A stretch of 40,168 nucleotides of DNA, taken from positions 1 through 40,168 of the forward strand of contig JAEWAF010000006.1 of the NCBI GenBank assembly GCA_023391815.1. The letters run 5' to 3'. The notes beneath the pieces were generated by a model that was given only the letters and a program-made list of their open reading frames with translations, did not search any database and was not told the origin of the DNA. This document shows positions 16,884-25,399 of the stretch, piece after piece. The DNA comes from Pseudomonadota bacterium. Lineage in GTDB: Bacteria; Pseudomonadota; Gammaproteobacteria; Steroidobacterales; Steroidobacteraceae. Every line of letters starts with the position of its first letter. Position 1 is the stretch's first letter. Both the position numbers and the translations under genes were made by a program.

Positions 16884-17888
16884 ATGATCAAGAATCCAAC
16901 TCTATCGATGACCGTGCTCGGCGCGCTGCTCTGCCTGTCAGGCAACTCGGGCGCGACCGAAGCGAGCGGACCGGCAGCACAACAGTCGCTCGACGACGCA
17001 TGGTGGACCGGGCCGATTCTCGCGGCGGGCGCAGGAACGTTGCCTCAGGGACACGCTCTCATCGAACCGTACGTCTACGACGTCATTCGTTACGGTCGTT
17101 ATGACAACGATGGCGATGAACGAAACGCGGCACGGGCGCACTCCTACGGCAGCTTGACCTACATTCTCTATGGCGTGACCGATCGCTTCACGGCCGGCTT
17201 GATCCCGACCTTCGGCTACAACGATGTCGGCAACGGACGCGACAGCTCGGCGATACAGATGGGCGACATCTCGGTCCAGGGACAATACCGGTTGACGCAG
17301 TTCAGACAGGGCAGTCCGATCCCGACTCTGTCGCTAGTCGTTCAGCAGACCTTGCCGACGGGAAAATACGATCGGCTCGGTGAGAACGTGAACGACGGGT
17401 TCGGTTCGGGCGCGTACACGACCACGCTGGCGCTCTACTCGCAGTATTACGCATGGATGCCGAATGGCCGCATCCTGCGCAGCCGGTTCAATGTTTCTTA
17501 CGCATTATCGAGTCGCGCGGACATCGAAGATGTGAGCGTGTATGGCACGAACGCCGGCTTTCGCGGAACGGCGCGTCCGGGCGATGTGATCACGATCAAC
17601 TCCGCCTGGGAGTACAGCATCACTCGCGAGTGGGTGTTCGCGGTCGATCTGATGTATCAACATGACGCGAGCACGACGCTCGAAGGCGCGGAGACAGACC
17701 CGGCCACCGGGCGCATGGAGAACGTCGAAGAACGCTTCGACTCGGCATGGCGCTTTGGTATCGCGCCCGCCCTGGAGTACAACTTCAGCAGTCGCGTCGG
17801 GGTCATCGCCGGCGCGCGGTGGTTTGCCGCTGGCCGCAACACGAGCGCGACGATTACGCCAGTGGCAGCGATCAATATGGTGTTCTAA
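16884..17888 (+). CDS. Outer membrane protein, MetA-pathway (phenol degradation)-like
   Basis: 334 residues from the ATG; a GTG just before it (16881) is also in frame. A signal peptide (about 1-25, ending SGA-T) is followed by amphipathic strands and a C-terminal aromatic residue (INMVF), as in outer membrane barrels. GPILAAGAGTLPQGHALIEPY and the repeated Y-x-G strands resemble the Phenol_MetA_deg/transporter family of barrels, which lack a proven common substrate. The gene is single, and its stop overlaps the stop of the converging gene by 4 bases. Confidence 0.7.
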   Translation: MIKNPTLSMTVLGALLCLSGNSGATEASGPAAQQSLDDAWWTGPILAAGAGTLPQGHALIEPYVYDVIRYGRYDNDGDERNAARAHSYGSLTYILYGVTDRFTAGLIPTFGYNDVGNGRDSSAIQMGDISVQGQYRLTQFRQGSPIPTLSLVVQQTLPTGKYDRLGENVNDGFGSGAYTTTLALYSQYYAWMPNGRILRSRFNVSYALSSRADIEDVSVYGTNAGFRGTARPGDVITINSAWEYSITREWVFAVDLMYQHDASTTLEGAETDPATGRMENVEERFDSAWRFGIAPALEYNFSSRVGVIAGARWFAAGRNTSATITPVAAINMVF

Positions 17889-18244
17889 GCCCGCCGATCG
17901 GCCAGCCAGGTTTTCTTCACCTGAGGAATGTTCACGGCCGGAAACGGCCGGTCGCTCGTTTCCTCGACCAGCGCCGCCATCTCTCTGAAGAGGCGCGCCA
18001 CTTCGGGATCGTTGGTCACATTCAGCGCGGTGAGCTGAGCGGCGACGTGCTCGGCCGTGCTCATCGTGGGATGCCGACGCATCTCCTCCATGAGTCGGGG
18101 CACGAGCGGGGTGTCGAACTTCGCCACGATGACGTTCTTCGCCAGCTCCCACAGATCGCCGATTCTGCGCCGTGCGGCGCCGTCCAGTGCTTCATTGCCG
18201 AAAGCCCCAGCCACCGCAACGATGATCGCCAGCAACGGTTCCAT
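17885..18244 (-). CDS. Small hydrophobic-start protein of unknown function
   Basis: 119 residues. The first 18 residues (MEPLLAIIVAVAGAFGNE) are hydrophobic and could be a membrane anchor; the rest is helical and soluble (GDLWELAKNVIVAKF, then a region rich in charged residues). The layout of a short hydrophobic start followed by an 'LWELAKNVI' helix recalls small proteins with a similar N-terminus attached to larger signalling proteins in other bacteria, but I cannot name a family. A GGGAGGG ribosome site lies 6 bases before the ATG, so it is probably translated. It converges on, and overlaps by 4 bases, the outer membrane protein gene. Confidence 0.6.
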   Translation of the reverse strand: MEPLLAIIVAVAGAFGNEALDGAARRRIGDLWELAKNVIVAKFDTPLVPRLMEEMRRHPTMSTAEHVAAQLTALNVTNDPEVARLFREMAALVEETSDRPFPAVNIPQVKKTWLADRRA

Positions 18245-18546
18245 GCGTGTCCCTCCCCGTGTCGTTGTACGTATCGCGCGATCTGCCGCCTGGCGAGCCC
18301 TCTGTGCGGGAGGTCACAATGGCAGTCAGAAATATTCCTTGATCGTGCCAAGGGCGTCTTACTCGTGTCTAGTACGGATGCCTCGTAGATGCGGCGCACG
18401 AGGTCGGTGCGGTTTGAAAATATTCGCTGTTTCCCGGATCGATTTCGACCATCGACCGCGATCTCTCATACGTGTATCGGGAATGTTTCCTGATCGATGC
18501 CGGTGCGTGTTTTAAAACAATCGCGATCCGGGAGGATGATCTCAGC
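18245..18546. other. Intergenic region with no identified gene
   Basis: About 300 bases between two minus-strand genes. It should carry the promoter of the 18244 gene. A plus-strand open frame runs through it into the YdeI gene, but it is the mirror of that gene. I see no RNA gene or repeat. Confidence 0.4.
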
Positions 18547-19194
18547 TCAGTTTTTCTTCGTCTTCGCCCGCTTCGCGACCGCTGTCTTCGCCGGTCGCTG
18601 CGGAACGATCGTTTCGCCTTTGGCCAGCATCGCCACCAGCGTCTGGATTTTCTTCGCCCGGCCCGCCGGCGTTTTCATATTGTTGGTCCGGAACGTCAGC
18701 GAGAACAGGTTCTGACGGTTGAGCGATTCGAACGTCTTGCGGGCCCGCGGATTGGCGTCGATGGCGGCGCGGAGGTCTTTGGGAATCGTATCCACGGAGG
18801 CGCTGCGCATCGGGGCATACGCAGCATCCCAGCGCCCATCCGCTTTAGCGGCATCGACATGCTTCTGACCATGCGGCGTCATGCGCCCGGCCGCGATCAG
18901 CCGCGCCACGTTCTCGCGATTGATGTCGCTCCAGATGCTCTTCGGCTTGCGCGGCGAATAACGTTGCAGGAACGAGATCTCGTCATAGCCCTTGCGAATC
19001 CCATCGATCCAGCCCCAGCACAGCACGGCGTCCAACGCCTCGGCAAACGTCACCGTCGGCTTGCCCGAATCTTTCTTATAGAACCGCAGCCACAATTCGT
19101 CCTCGCGGTCATGATGCTTGCTCAACCACTGCTCGAACTCAGCCGCCGAGCGAAAGCTCTTGATCTTTTTCGGATCGGGAATGATTTGCGCCAT
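18547..19194 (-). CDS. YdeI/OmpD-associated family protein
   Basis: 215 residues. The N-terminal half has the family's typical features: SFRSAAEFEQWLSKHH, ELWLRFYKKDSGKPTVTFAEALDAVLCWGWIDG, then the RYSPRKPKSIWSDINRENVARLI block. The C-terminal half carries the helical repeat with DLRAAIDANPRARKTFESL, followed by a lysine-rich tail. Members are cytoplasmic proteins, sometimes described as bacteriocin-protection or stress related; the biochemical role is not established. The gene stands alone. Confidence 0.88.
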   Translation of the reverse strand: MAQIIPDPKKIKSFRSAAEFEQWLSKHHDREDELWLRFYKKDSGKPTVTFAEALDAVLCWGWIDGIRKGYDEISFLQRYSPRKPKSIWSDINRENVARLIAAGRMTPHGQKHVDAAKADGRWDAAYAPMRSASVDTIPKDLRAAIDANPRARKTFESLNRQNLFSLTFRTNNMKTPAGRAKKIQTLVAMLAKGETIVPQRPAKTAVAKRAKTKKN

Positions 19195-19313
19195 GGATGC
19201 TTCGCGTCCTCGTTCTCCGCTTAGTCTGGCTTAAGTATCCTTCAATTCTTCTCGATGGTGTGAAACAGCCGGGTCGGAGATACTGACCTGCGGCTTTTGG
19301 ACAGAGGTGGTCG

Positions 19314-20231
19314 ATGAGCTCCCCGGGTCAGCAGAAGCGTGTGCAGTTCGATTTCGAGATCGAGTTTTTGAATGGCGGTGGCATTCAGGGGCAAGGGTTT
19401 CGGCTCGATATCGAGGGGGAGGACATCGATGACGGCGCGCTGGCGCAGTACATCGTTCAAGACCTGCGATTGTTGATGGTCGGGCGCGTGACCATCTTGA
19501 ACAAAACCATCATCGCCGAGCCTCACAAGCGGTCGCGCGCGGCGGCGGTGGTCGACGATAAAGCGACAGCGACGTTGATCGATCTGAGCCACACCATCGA
19601 AGACGGCATGATCACGTACAAGGGGCTGCCCGCGCCGCTGATCTGCGATCACATCAGCCGCGAGCAGTCGAGGAGCCTGTACGCGCCGGGAACCGAGTTC
19701 CAGATCGGCAAGATCACGATGTGCTCCAACACCGGCACCTACATCGACAGCCCGTTTCACCGCTTCGCCGACGGCGTGGATATCGCCGGGTTGACGTTGA
19801 ATACCCTGGTTGGTTTGGACGCGGTGGTCGTGCACGCGGACGGGATGTCGGGCCGGCAGATTCCGGCGGAAGCATTCGGTGCCGTGGATGTCCGAGGGAA
19901 GGCGGTGCTGGTTCACACGGGTTGGTCACGTCATTGGCGCACGGACCAATACTTCGAGGGCCATCCGTTTCTGACCGCGGCTGCGGCCGAGTATCTGAAG
20001 AACGAAGGCGCGAAGCTGGTGGGTATCGATTCTTACAACATCGACGACACTGGCGGCGGTGATCGGCCCGTGCACACGACGCTGCTCGGCGCAGGCATTC
20101 CTATCATCGAGCACATGCGAGGACTGGAGTTGGTGCCGGCAACGGGTGCCACCTTCACGGCCGTTCCGCCGAAGGTCAAAGGCATGGGAACATTCCCAGT
20201 GCGGGCGTTCGCGACCCTGCCCGGTCAGTGA
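19314..20231 (+). CDS. Cyclase-family (kynurenine-formamidase-like) protein with N-terminal extension
   Basis: 305 residues. The C-terminal two-thirds (about 87-300) match the cyclase family (PF04199): IDLSHTIEDGMITYKG, the metal motif region CSNTGTYIDSPFHRF at 137-151, VLVHTGWS and VGIDSYNIDD. In kynurenine formamidase the motif is HxGTHxDxPxH; here the first two histidines are N139 and Y143, while D145 and H149 remain. The first 80 residues are an extra domain (FDFEIEFLNGGGIQGQGFRLDI... LRLLMVGRVTILNKTIIAEPHKR) that I do not recognise by name. The substrate is unknown. A GAGG site precedes the ATG, and the stop overlaps a converging gene by 7 bases. Confidence 0.78.
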   Translation: MSSPGQQKRVQFDFEIEFLNGGGIQGQGFRLDIEGEDIDDGALAQYIVQDLRLLMVGRVTILNKTIIAEPHKRSRAAAVVDDKATATLIDLSHTIEDGMITYKGLPAPLICDHISREQSRSLYAPGTEFQIGKITMCSNTGTYIDSPFHRFADGVDIAGLTLNTLVGLDAVVVHADGMSGRQIPAEAFGAVDVRGKAVLVHTGWSRHWRTDQYFEGHPFLTAAAAEYLKNEGAKLVGIDSYNIDDTGGGDRPVHTTLLGAGIPIIEHMRGLELVPATGATFTAVPPKVKGMGTFPVRAFATLPGQ

Positions 20232-21175
20232 GTACCGTGATCGTCGTCGTCTTCGTCGTCGTCGGACTTGGTCTTCTTCCGATCATGCAGCGGGTGAAAC
20301 GGTACGGGCGGTTCGGTCGGATGTTCGTATTGGCCCGGACCGGTCTGGTCGGAGACGTGGGTGACGCCCTTCACCTTGGCCCAGGTCTGGGCCGCCTCGT
20401 GACCTGACGCAATCACCAGCACTCGGCGATGCCCCAGATCGCCGAAGCTCCTGCCCGCCTGCTGCTCGTGCCACTTCGATCCGGCTTTGGAATGCTCGAG
20501 CATGACGCCATCCACATAGCGCTCGCCGGCCTGGCCCCGCGAATCGCCGCGATCCCAGAACCCGTTCGAGACGACGATGAAGTTCCGGTCGATCGCACGA
20601 CGGCGCTCATCGATTCGCCGCACCAGATCGACCGCGCCATCGGTCCAGGCATCCTTCTCCTGTTGCGGCCAATCGTCCCAGTCCGCCAGCTTGTTCCAGG
20701 GCCGCGCCCCAAGCGAGTCGAGAAACACTCCATCGAATTGGCCATCGCGCATCAACTGCTCGACGTAGTCCACGACATGAAGAATCCAGGGCGAGCCCGG
20801 ACGCATGTCCGTCATGTGAGTTTTCGGATAGGAGACTCGCTCGCCTTCGCGCGGATACGGCCACAGAGGCACGCGCGCCGGGTCGTTCATATATAACTCG
20901 TTGTCGAGCGCGCAGACTCGTTTATCCGGACGCTCCGTCGCACTGATGTAGAGCAGCACTTCAGCGCCATGGCGCCGCGCATCGGCGAACGCGGGATCGT
21001 TTCGATTGCAGCGCCCGGCGATCAGCATTCCGGTCGGCTGGCCATAGAGCGACACGTTTTTGGTGTTCTGGAAAGCGATGCCCAACGGGTTCACGGCCTC
21101 AGCCCGAGACGCACACAGGGTCAGAACCACCGCATACGCGAACATCGCGAGGCTGGAACGAGACAAGATGCTCAT
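20225..21175 (-). CDS. Putative secreted glycoside hydrolase (GHL15-like)
   Basis: 316 residues. A signal peptide (about 1-27, ending AEA-V) precedes a TIM-barrel-like protein: VLLYISATERP, WILHVVDYVEQLMRDGQFDGVFLDSLG, a NFIVVSNGFWD strand and a VDGVMLEHSKAGSKW segment. The pattern of FDGVFLDS and VDGVMLE at the ends of strands, with acidic residues, is typical of putative glycoside hydrolases of the GHL15 and GH114 kind. The catalytic residues are not proven. The C-terminus is unusual: a basic patch, then a run of about nine acidic residues and HGTH, encoded by a GAC/GAT-rich repeat. Its substrate is unknown. Confidence 0.65.
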   Translation of the reverse strand: MSILSRSSLAMFAYAVVLTLCASRAEAVNPLGIAFQNTKNVSLYGQPTGMLIAGRCNRNDPAFADARRHGAEVLLYISATERPDKRVCALDNELYMNDPARVPLWPYPREGERVSYPKTHMTDMRPGSPWILHVVDYVEQLMRDGQFDGVFLDSLGARPWNKLADWDDWPQQEKDAWTDGAVDLVRRIDERRRAIDRNFIVVSNGFWDRGDSRGQAGERYVDGVMLEHSKAGSKWHEQQAGRSFGDLGHRRVLVIASGHEAAQTWAKVKGVTHVSDQTGPGQYEHPTEPPVPFHPLHDRKKTKSDDDEDDDDHGTH

Positions 21176-21246
21176 GTGCCCACTACCCGCATCACCGCAT
21201 CGGACGACGCAGATCTTGAGGCACCGCCCTGAAGAAAAAGTTCGGC

Positions 21247-21966
21247 TCAGGGAATTCCGAGCACCACGCCTTGCCCTTTGCCGAGCCGCGGCGGTTGCGC
21301 GATCTGTTTCGGCCAGTGGCGGTGATATTCATCCATCCACAGCTGGTTGATCTCTTCCGGCGCGGGCATGCCGGCGACGCGCATCCAGGTGACGATGGTA
21401 TAGCGATGACCCGAAGTGACGGGCCGAACGCCATGAATGTAATTGTGATCGGAGGGGAAACACACCAGCGTGCCGGCCTCCGGCTCGATCACCAGGTCGA
21501 GCGCCGGGAAGTACAGCTCGCCGCCGGAGAAATCGTCGTTGATGAAGTAGACGGCCGACAGATCGCGGTCCAGCGTTTTTTCCCACAGCTCCAGGCCGTC
21601 GTCGTCCTTGTAAAGCGTTTCGGCATCGACGTGCGGAATGTAATGACCGCCCACGCCGTAATGAAGAATCTGTAATGGTTCGCGGTCGCGCACTTCGACC
21701 CGGTAAAACGGATTGACCATGGCGGCGACGCAGGCGTCGTCAATGGCGCGCAGTTTCTTTTCGATGGCTTTGGTGAGCTTGACGTGTTGGGTGTCGCGAA
21801 CCTGTTTGTTGATCACCCACTCCACCTGGCCTTGCTCCGCGTCGTCCTCGAAGTTCGAGACCGGCGAGTCGCTCATGCCGGCGCGTCGTAAGAAACGGGT
21901 GAGCTCCGCGAGATCGTCCGATCCCACGGCATTTCGCCGCACCATCACACCGTCACGCAGGTTCAT
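21247..21966 (-). CDS. Prolyl 4-hydroxylase-like 2OG-Fe(II) dioxygenase
   Basis: 239 residues. The double-stranded beta-helix motifs are clear: iron ligands H112 and D114 in GHYIPHVDAE, a third ligand H178 in YIHGVRPVTSGHR, and R188 as the likely 2-oxoglutarate-binding base. The block GGELYFPALDLVIEPEAGTLVCFPSD is also typical of prolyl 4-hydroxylase alpha-subunit domains. It should hydroxylate a protein or small molecule using oxygen and 2-oxoglutarate in the cytoplasm; the substrate is unknown. The gene stands alone between a secreted hydrolase and DUF3025. Confidence 0.87.
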   Translation of the reverse strand: MNLRDGVMVRRNAVGSDDLAELTRFLRRAGMSDSPVSNFEDDAEQGQVEWVINKQVRDTQHVKLTKAIEKKLRAIDDACVAAMVNPFYRVEVRDREPLQILHYGVGGHYIPHVDAETLYKDDDGLELWEKTLDRDLSAVYFINDDFSGGELYFPALDLVIEPEAGTLVCFPSDHNYIHGVRPVTSGHRYTIVTWMRVAGMPAPEEINQLWMDEYHRHWPKQIAQPPRLGKGQGVVLGIP

Positions 21967-21999
21967 GACGGACAGGCTATACGGGAACGCAGGCTCGCA

Positions 22000-22731
22000 T
22001 CAACGCGGCCGCCTGAAAACATCGGTGTCGTCATAGAACGATGGATCCGCATTGGCGGGCCACCAACCTGGCACCCCGAGGACCGGCAAAGGTAGAAAAT
22101 CTTTGCCGACGAGGCGGTCCACGTCGAGGCTCGAAGCGATCGCCGCATCGCTCGCCTCCTCGACCACCCACACGTGAGCGGTAATGCCCTTGCGCGGCTG
22201 CATCAGCTTCTCGAGCAGCGCATGACCGAACAAGGCCAGCCGCGCCGACGACCATAGCGCCCGATGGCCGATGAAGAGCGCGTTCCAATCGCGACGACGT
22301 AACGCATCGACCAACATCGCCGGTGCTTGCAGAATCGCCGCGTTCTCATCGAACAGCGTCAGAGCATCGCGTAACGGACCGCGAGCGCCGGCGACGCTGC
22401 CGCGTGCTGTGATCTCTCCGGCGTGTAGCACGTTCAAGCGCCGCTTCGTCTTGGGATAACTCAGCCACATCAGTCCGTTGAACAGATCGTGCAAGTTGTC
22501 CCGAGTGGGAACGCGCGCCGTGCGGGCAATGAAGGACTCGTAAGGCTCGCCGTCGGGCAACGCCGCCTGCTCGACGAATTGCACACCGTCGGCCGGCACG
22601 GCGTTCAAAGCATCGGCCACCGACTCAGACCTCGCCGCCGCCAATACCGTTCGCGCGACAGGCAGGCACGTCGTGAGCCAAGGAGCTGGCGGATTCAATG
22701 CCGCGGCCAGCGCAGCCAGTGCAGAGGTCAT
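22000..22731 (-). CDS. DUF3025 family protein
   Basis: 243 residues. The central block PTRDNLHDLFNGLMWLSYPKTKRRLNVLHAGEI and the following RDALTLFDENAA segment are characteristic of DUF3025 (PF11227). The C-terminal half contains ALFIGHRALW and GHALLEKLMQPRKGITAHVWVV. It is a cytoplasmic protein of unknown function. It lies 33 bases upstream of the dioxygenase gene on the same strand, so the two may be co-transcribed. Confidence 0.88.
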   Translation of the reverse strand: MTSALAALAAALNPPAPWLTTCLPVARTVLAAARSESVADALNAVPADGVQFVEQAALPDGEPYESFIARTARVPTRDNLHDLFNGLMWLSYPKTKRRLNVLHAGEITARGSVAGARGPLRDALTLFDENAAILQAPAMLVDALRRRDWNALFIGHRALWSSARLALFGHALLEKLMQPRKGITAHVWVVEEASDAAIASSLDVDRLVGKDFLPLPVLGVPGWWPANADPSFYDDTDVFRRPR

Positions 22732-22991
22732 ATTCGATCCCGGTCGCGAGGGCTCCTATTGTAGGGGTGCAAGCTGTCGCGACCACGCCTCGGAAGGGAA
22801 TCGGCCGACATGTTCTCGTCGATCGGGAGGCGCGTTGCGACGTGCGTCTCACTCGGGTCGGAGCCTGCGCGCTTCACGTATCTTCCCCACTCAAGGAAAG
22901 CCTGCGAGGGTCGATGCACGTAAGACACAGACTCAGCGGGACGATAACCGCGGCCGAGAAGCTCACCGACCGCGGATGACATCACAGACCC

Positions 22992-24578
22992 ATGACGAGC
23001 ACGCCGACGCGCATCGACGATCATCGCCCCCCGGGGCTGGACGCAATTCTGCGCCGACTGCGCAGCGCTTCGGGGTTTCCGACGCTGTCGACCACCATCG
23101 CCGATATCAATCGGGTGGTCAGCTCGGAGACGCACAACAACCGCCAGCTCACTCAGGTCATTCTCAGCGACGCCTCGCTCACTACCAAGCTGCTGCAGGT
23201 CGTGAACTCGGCGATCTATGGCCAGTACCACGGCCGCATTCGCACTATCTCCAAGGCGGTGATGATCCTGGGCTACGACGAGGTGAGCAACACGGCGACC
23301 GCATTGGCGATGCTCCAGTTCTCGCGCGGCCGACCGCAGGAGAAGTCGCTGCAGGACGAGCTCATCGGCGCGTTCTTCGCCGGCGTCGTCTCGAAGAAGC
23401 TAGGCCAGCGCCTCGGTCTCGCCAACAGCGAAGAAGCCGTGATGTGCGCCATGTTCCAGAGCCTGGGCCGGCTGCTGGTCACGTTCTTTCTCTACGAAGA
23501 GCGCCAGCAGATCCGGGCGTTCATGGACAAGGGCATGCCGGAAGATGCCGCGGCCGAGCGCGTGCTGGGCATTTCTTATCGCGATCTCGGCGTGGGCATG
23601 GCTCGCGAGTGGAATTTCCCGGGCCGGCTGATCGAAGGCATGGAAACGTTGTCGTCGCGTGAGATCGCATCGCCCGACTCCGAACTGCAGCGGCTGAAGA
23701 TCGCGGCCAACTACGCCAACGATCTATACAACATCGCGCTACGCACACCGGCGGCCAATAAATCCGCCGCGCTGCTCGCGCTCAGCAAACGTTACAGCGC
23801 CGCCGTCAAACTGGATGCGAAAGCACTGACCGAGATCGTCGATCAGGGCCTGAAGGAAATGTCGGAGCGCTCCGCGACCCTCGACCTCCCAGCCGCGAAC
23901 AGCCCGACGCTAAAAGCCATTCGCGCCTGGAACGGCAGCGCCCCGGAAACTCTCGAGGCCACGCAAGAAGACGCGGCGTCCCAGTCCGATCCGTTAACCC
24001 AGCGCGTCGAGGCGATCGACGAAGAGCAGGCTGCCGAGGCAGCCGCGCTCGAGACTCCGCAGCAAGCTCTATCCGCCGGCATTCGCGACGTGACCGAAGC
24101 CCTGGCCGGGGACTGTTCCCTGAACGACCTGCTGCACATGGTCCTGGAAACCATGTATCGCGGCATGGACTTTACTCGCACCCTCATTTTCATCCGGGAC
24201 GCGCGCATGAACACGATGCGTGCCCGCTTTGGATTCGGCGCGGACATCGAAAGCGTGATTCCTCAGTGCAGCTTTCCATTGGCGTTCGCACCCGACGCGT
24301 TCCATGTGTCGATCGAGAAAGGCGCCGATATCGTCATCGAGAACGCGCACGCCGAGAACATCGCCCAACGCATTCCGGACTGGCATCGCAAGGCCACCCG
24401 TGCCAGGAGCTTCATCCTGTTGCCGGTGATGTTGAAGGGACAAGCCATCGGGCTGCTGTATGCCGATTCGGAAAAGCCCGACGGCATCAAGATCGACGCC
24501 GAGCAGCTCGGGCTGTTACGAACGCTGCGAGGCCAGGTGACGCTCGCGTTCAAACATTGCGCGCCCGGGCGCGGCTGA
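22992..24578 (+). CDS. HDOD-GAF signalling protein
   Basis: 528 residues. An HDOD domain (about 20-225) shows FPTLSTTIADINRVVSSE, LSDASLTTKLLQVVNSAIYG and the closing HDOD helices; it lacks the HD catalytic pair, as is normal for HDOD. A linker rich in Ala, Glu and Gln (about 300-350) leads to a GAF-like domain (about 365-520) with ADIVIENAHAENIAQRIPDWH and FILLPVMLKGQAIGLLYADS. Such proteins act in signalling or regulation in the cytoplasm, often affecting motility or biofilm, but the ligand is unknown. The stop is 2 bases from the stop of the converging thiamine operon. The 260-base gap upstream shows no clear promoter. Confidence 0.88.
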   Translation: MTSTPTRIDDHRPPGLDAILRRLRSASGFPTLSTTIADINRVVSSETHNNRQLTQVILSDASLTTKLLQVVNSAIYGQYHGRIRTISKAVMILGYDEVSNTATALAMLQFSRGRPQEKSLQDELIGAFFAGVVSKKLGQRLGLANSEEAVMCAMFQSLGRLLVTFFLYEERQQIRAFMDKGMPEDAAAERVLGISYRDLGVGMAREWNFPGRLIEGMETLSSREIASPDSELQRLKIAANYANDLYNIALRTPAANKSAALLALSKRYSAAVKLDAKALTEIVDQGLKEMSERSATLDLPAANSPTLKAIRAWNGSAPETLEATQEDAASQSDPLTQRVEAIDEEQAAEAAALETPQQALSAGIRDVTEALAGDCSLNDLLHMVLETMYRGMDFTRTLIFIRDARMNTMRARFGFGADIESVIPQCSFPLAFAPDAFHVSIEKGADIVIENAHAENIAQRIPDWHRKATRARSFILLPVMLKGQAIGLLYADSEKPDGIKIDAEQLGLLRTLRGQVTLAFKHCAPGRG

Positions 24579-24580
24579 AA

Positions 24581-25393
24581 TCAGCCGTCGCTTTCTCGTA
24601 CGGCCGTCCACAGGTCGCGCACGTAGTCGAACAGCCAGCACGCCAGTTCCAGGCGATGCCAGGTGGTCAGCTCGGTGAGCGAGGTGTAGGCGCTCAGCAA
24701 TTGCTCGCGCTGAAGTTTGTCGTAATCGTGATAAACGCACACCGACGCCAGATCGAACAATCGTTGCCCGACACCCGCGTACTCCCAATCGATCAGCCGC
24801 AACGTGCCGTCGTCGGTGACGTTGAGATGATGGACGTCGTTGTGGCAAAGCGTGGCGGCGGAGTTCTCACGCAACTTCAACGCGACCTGCAAGGCTCGTT
24901 CGCGCAGTGATTTGGTCGTCAGCCCCGGCTGAATCCCGCGTTCTTGCAACGTGCGGAAATAGCCTTCGAGCGTATCGTTCAGCTCCACGCGCCGCACGCC
25001 CGTCGGCGGCGGCACCCGATGCAGCCGACGAAACAATTGCCCCAGACGTTGAATATTTTGTTCCTGTAGGGGATCAGCCTCGGTCCAGGTATCGCCGAGG
25101 TAGCGCGTCACGAGCACTCGCTGCACGGGGTCGCACAAGAGCACATCGGGCCCGATACCCGCGTCGCTGACTGCCGCGAGCACGAGAGCCTCGCTCTGCC
25201 GGTCGATCTGCAAAGCGTGCTCGGCGGCGTTGCTGAGACGCACGACGATGTCGTCCTGCCGGGTACGCACCAGCCAGCTTTCATTGGTGAGCCCGTGCTT
25301 GATGGGCTCACAGGACAGAACCGCCTCGACGCTGATGCCAAGAACCCGCGCGGCGATCTCGAGTGCGCCGGCCTCGTTGCCAGCGGACGTCAT
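24581..25393 (-). CDS. Choline/thiamine-kinase-like phosphotransferase
   Basis: 270 residues with the aminoglycoside/choline kinase fold. An N-terminal GLTNESWLV motif (34-42) sits where the nucleotide-binding loop lies; the Brenner catalytic motif is HNDVHHLN (184-191) and the metal-binding motif is IDWEY (201-205). Family members phosphorylate choline, thiamine or similar alcohols with ATP. It is the last gene of the TPP-riboswitch operon, 6 bases after the PnuC gene, so thiamine is the likely substrate, giving thiamine phosphate and trapping it in the cell. A choline kinase role cannot be excluded from the sequence alone. Confidence 0.82.
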   Translation of the reverse strand: MTSAGNEAGALEIAARVLGISVEAVLSCEPIKHGLTNESWLVRTRQDDIVVRLSNAAEHALQIDRQSEALVLAAVSDAGIGPDVLLCDPVQRVLVTRYLGDTWTEADPLQEQNIQRLGQLFRRLHRVPPPTGVRRVELNDTLEGYFRTLQERGIQPGLTTKSLRERALQVALKLRENSAATLCHNDVHHLNVTDDGTLRLIDWEYAGVGQRLFDLASVCVYHDYDKLQREQLLSAYTSLTELTTWHRLELACWLFDYVRDLWTAVRESDG

Positions 25394-25399
25394 GTCAGC

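Noticed and set aside
18472..19224. A plus-strand frame across the YdeI gene and the intergenic region
   Set aside because: No family features; the minus frame is a full YdeI-family protein.
20230..20280. Possible CRISPR-like or tandem repeat at the GTC/TTC run
   Set aside because: It is a short codon repeat coding the acidic tail of one protein, without spacers.
22673..23662. A plus-strand frame starting upstream of the HDOD gene in another frame
   Set aside because: It consists of Arg, Gly and Ser-rich low-complexity residues and overlaps a well-supported HDOD domain.
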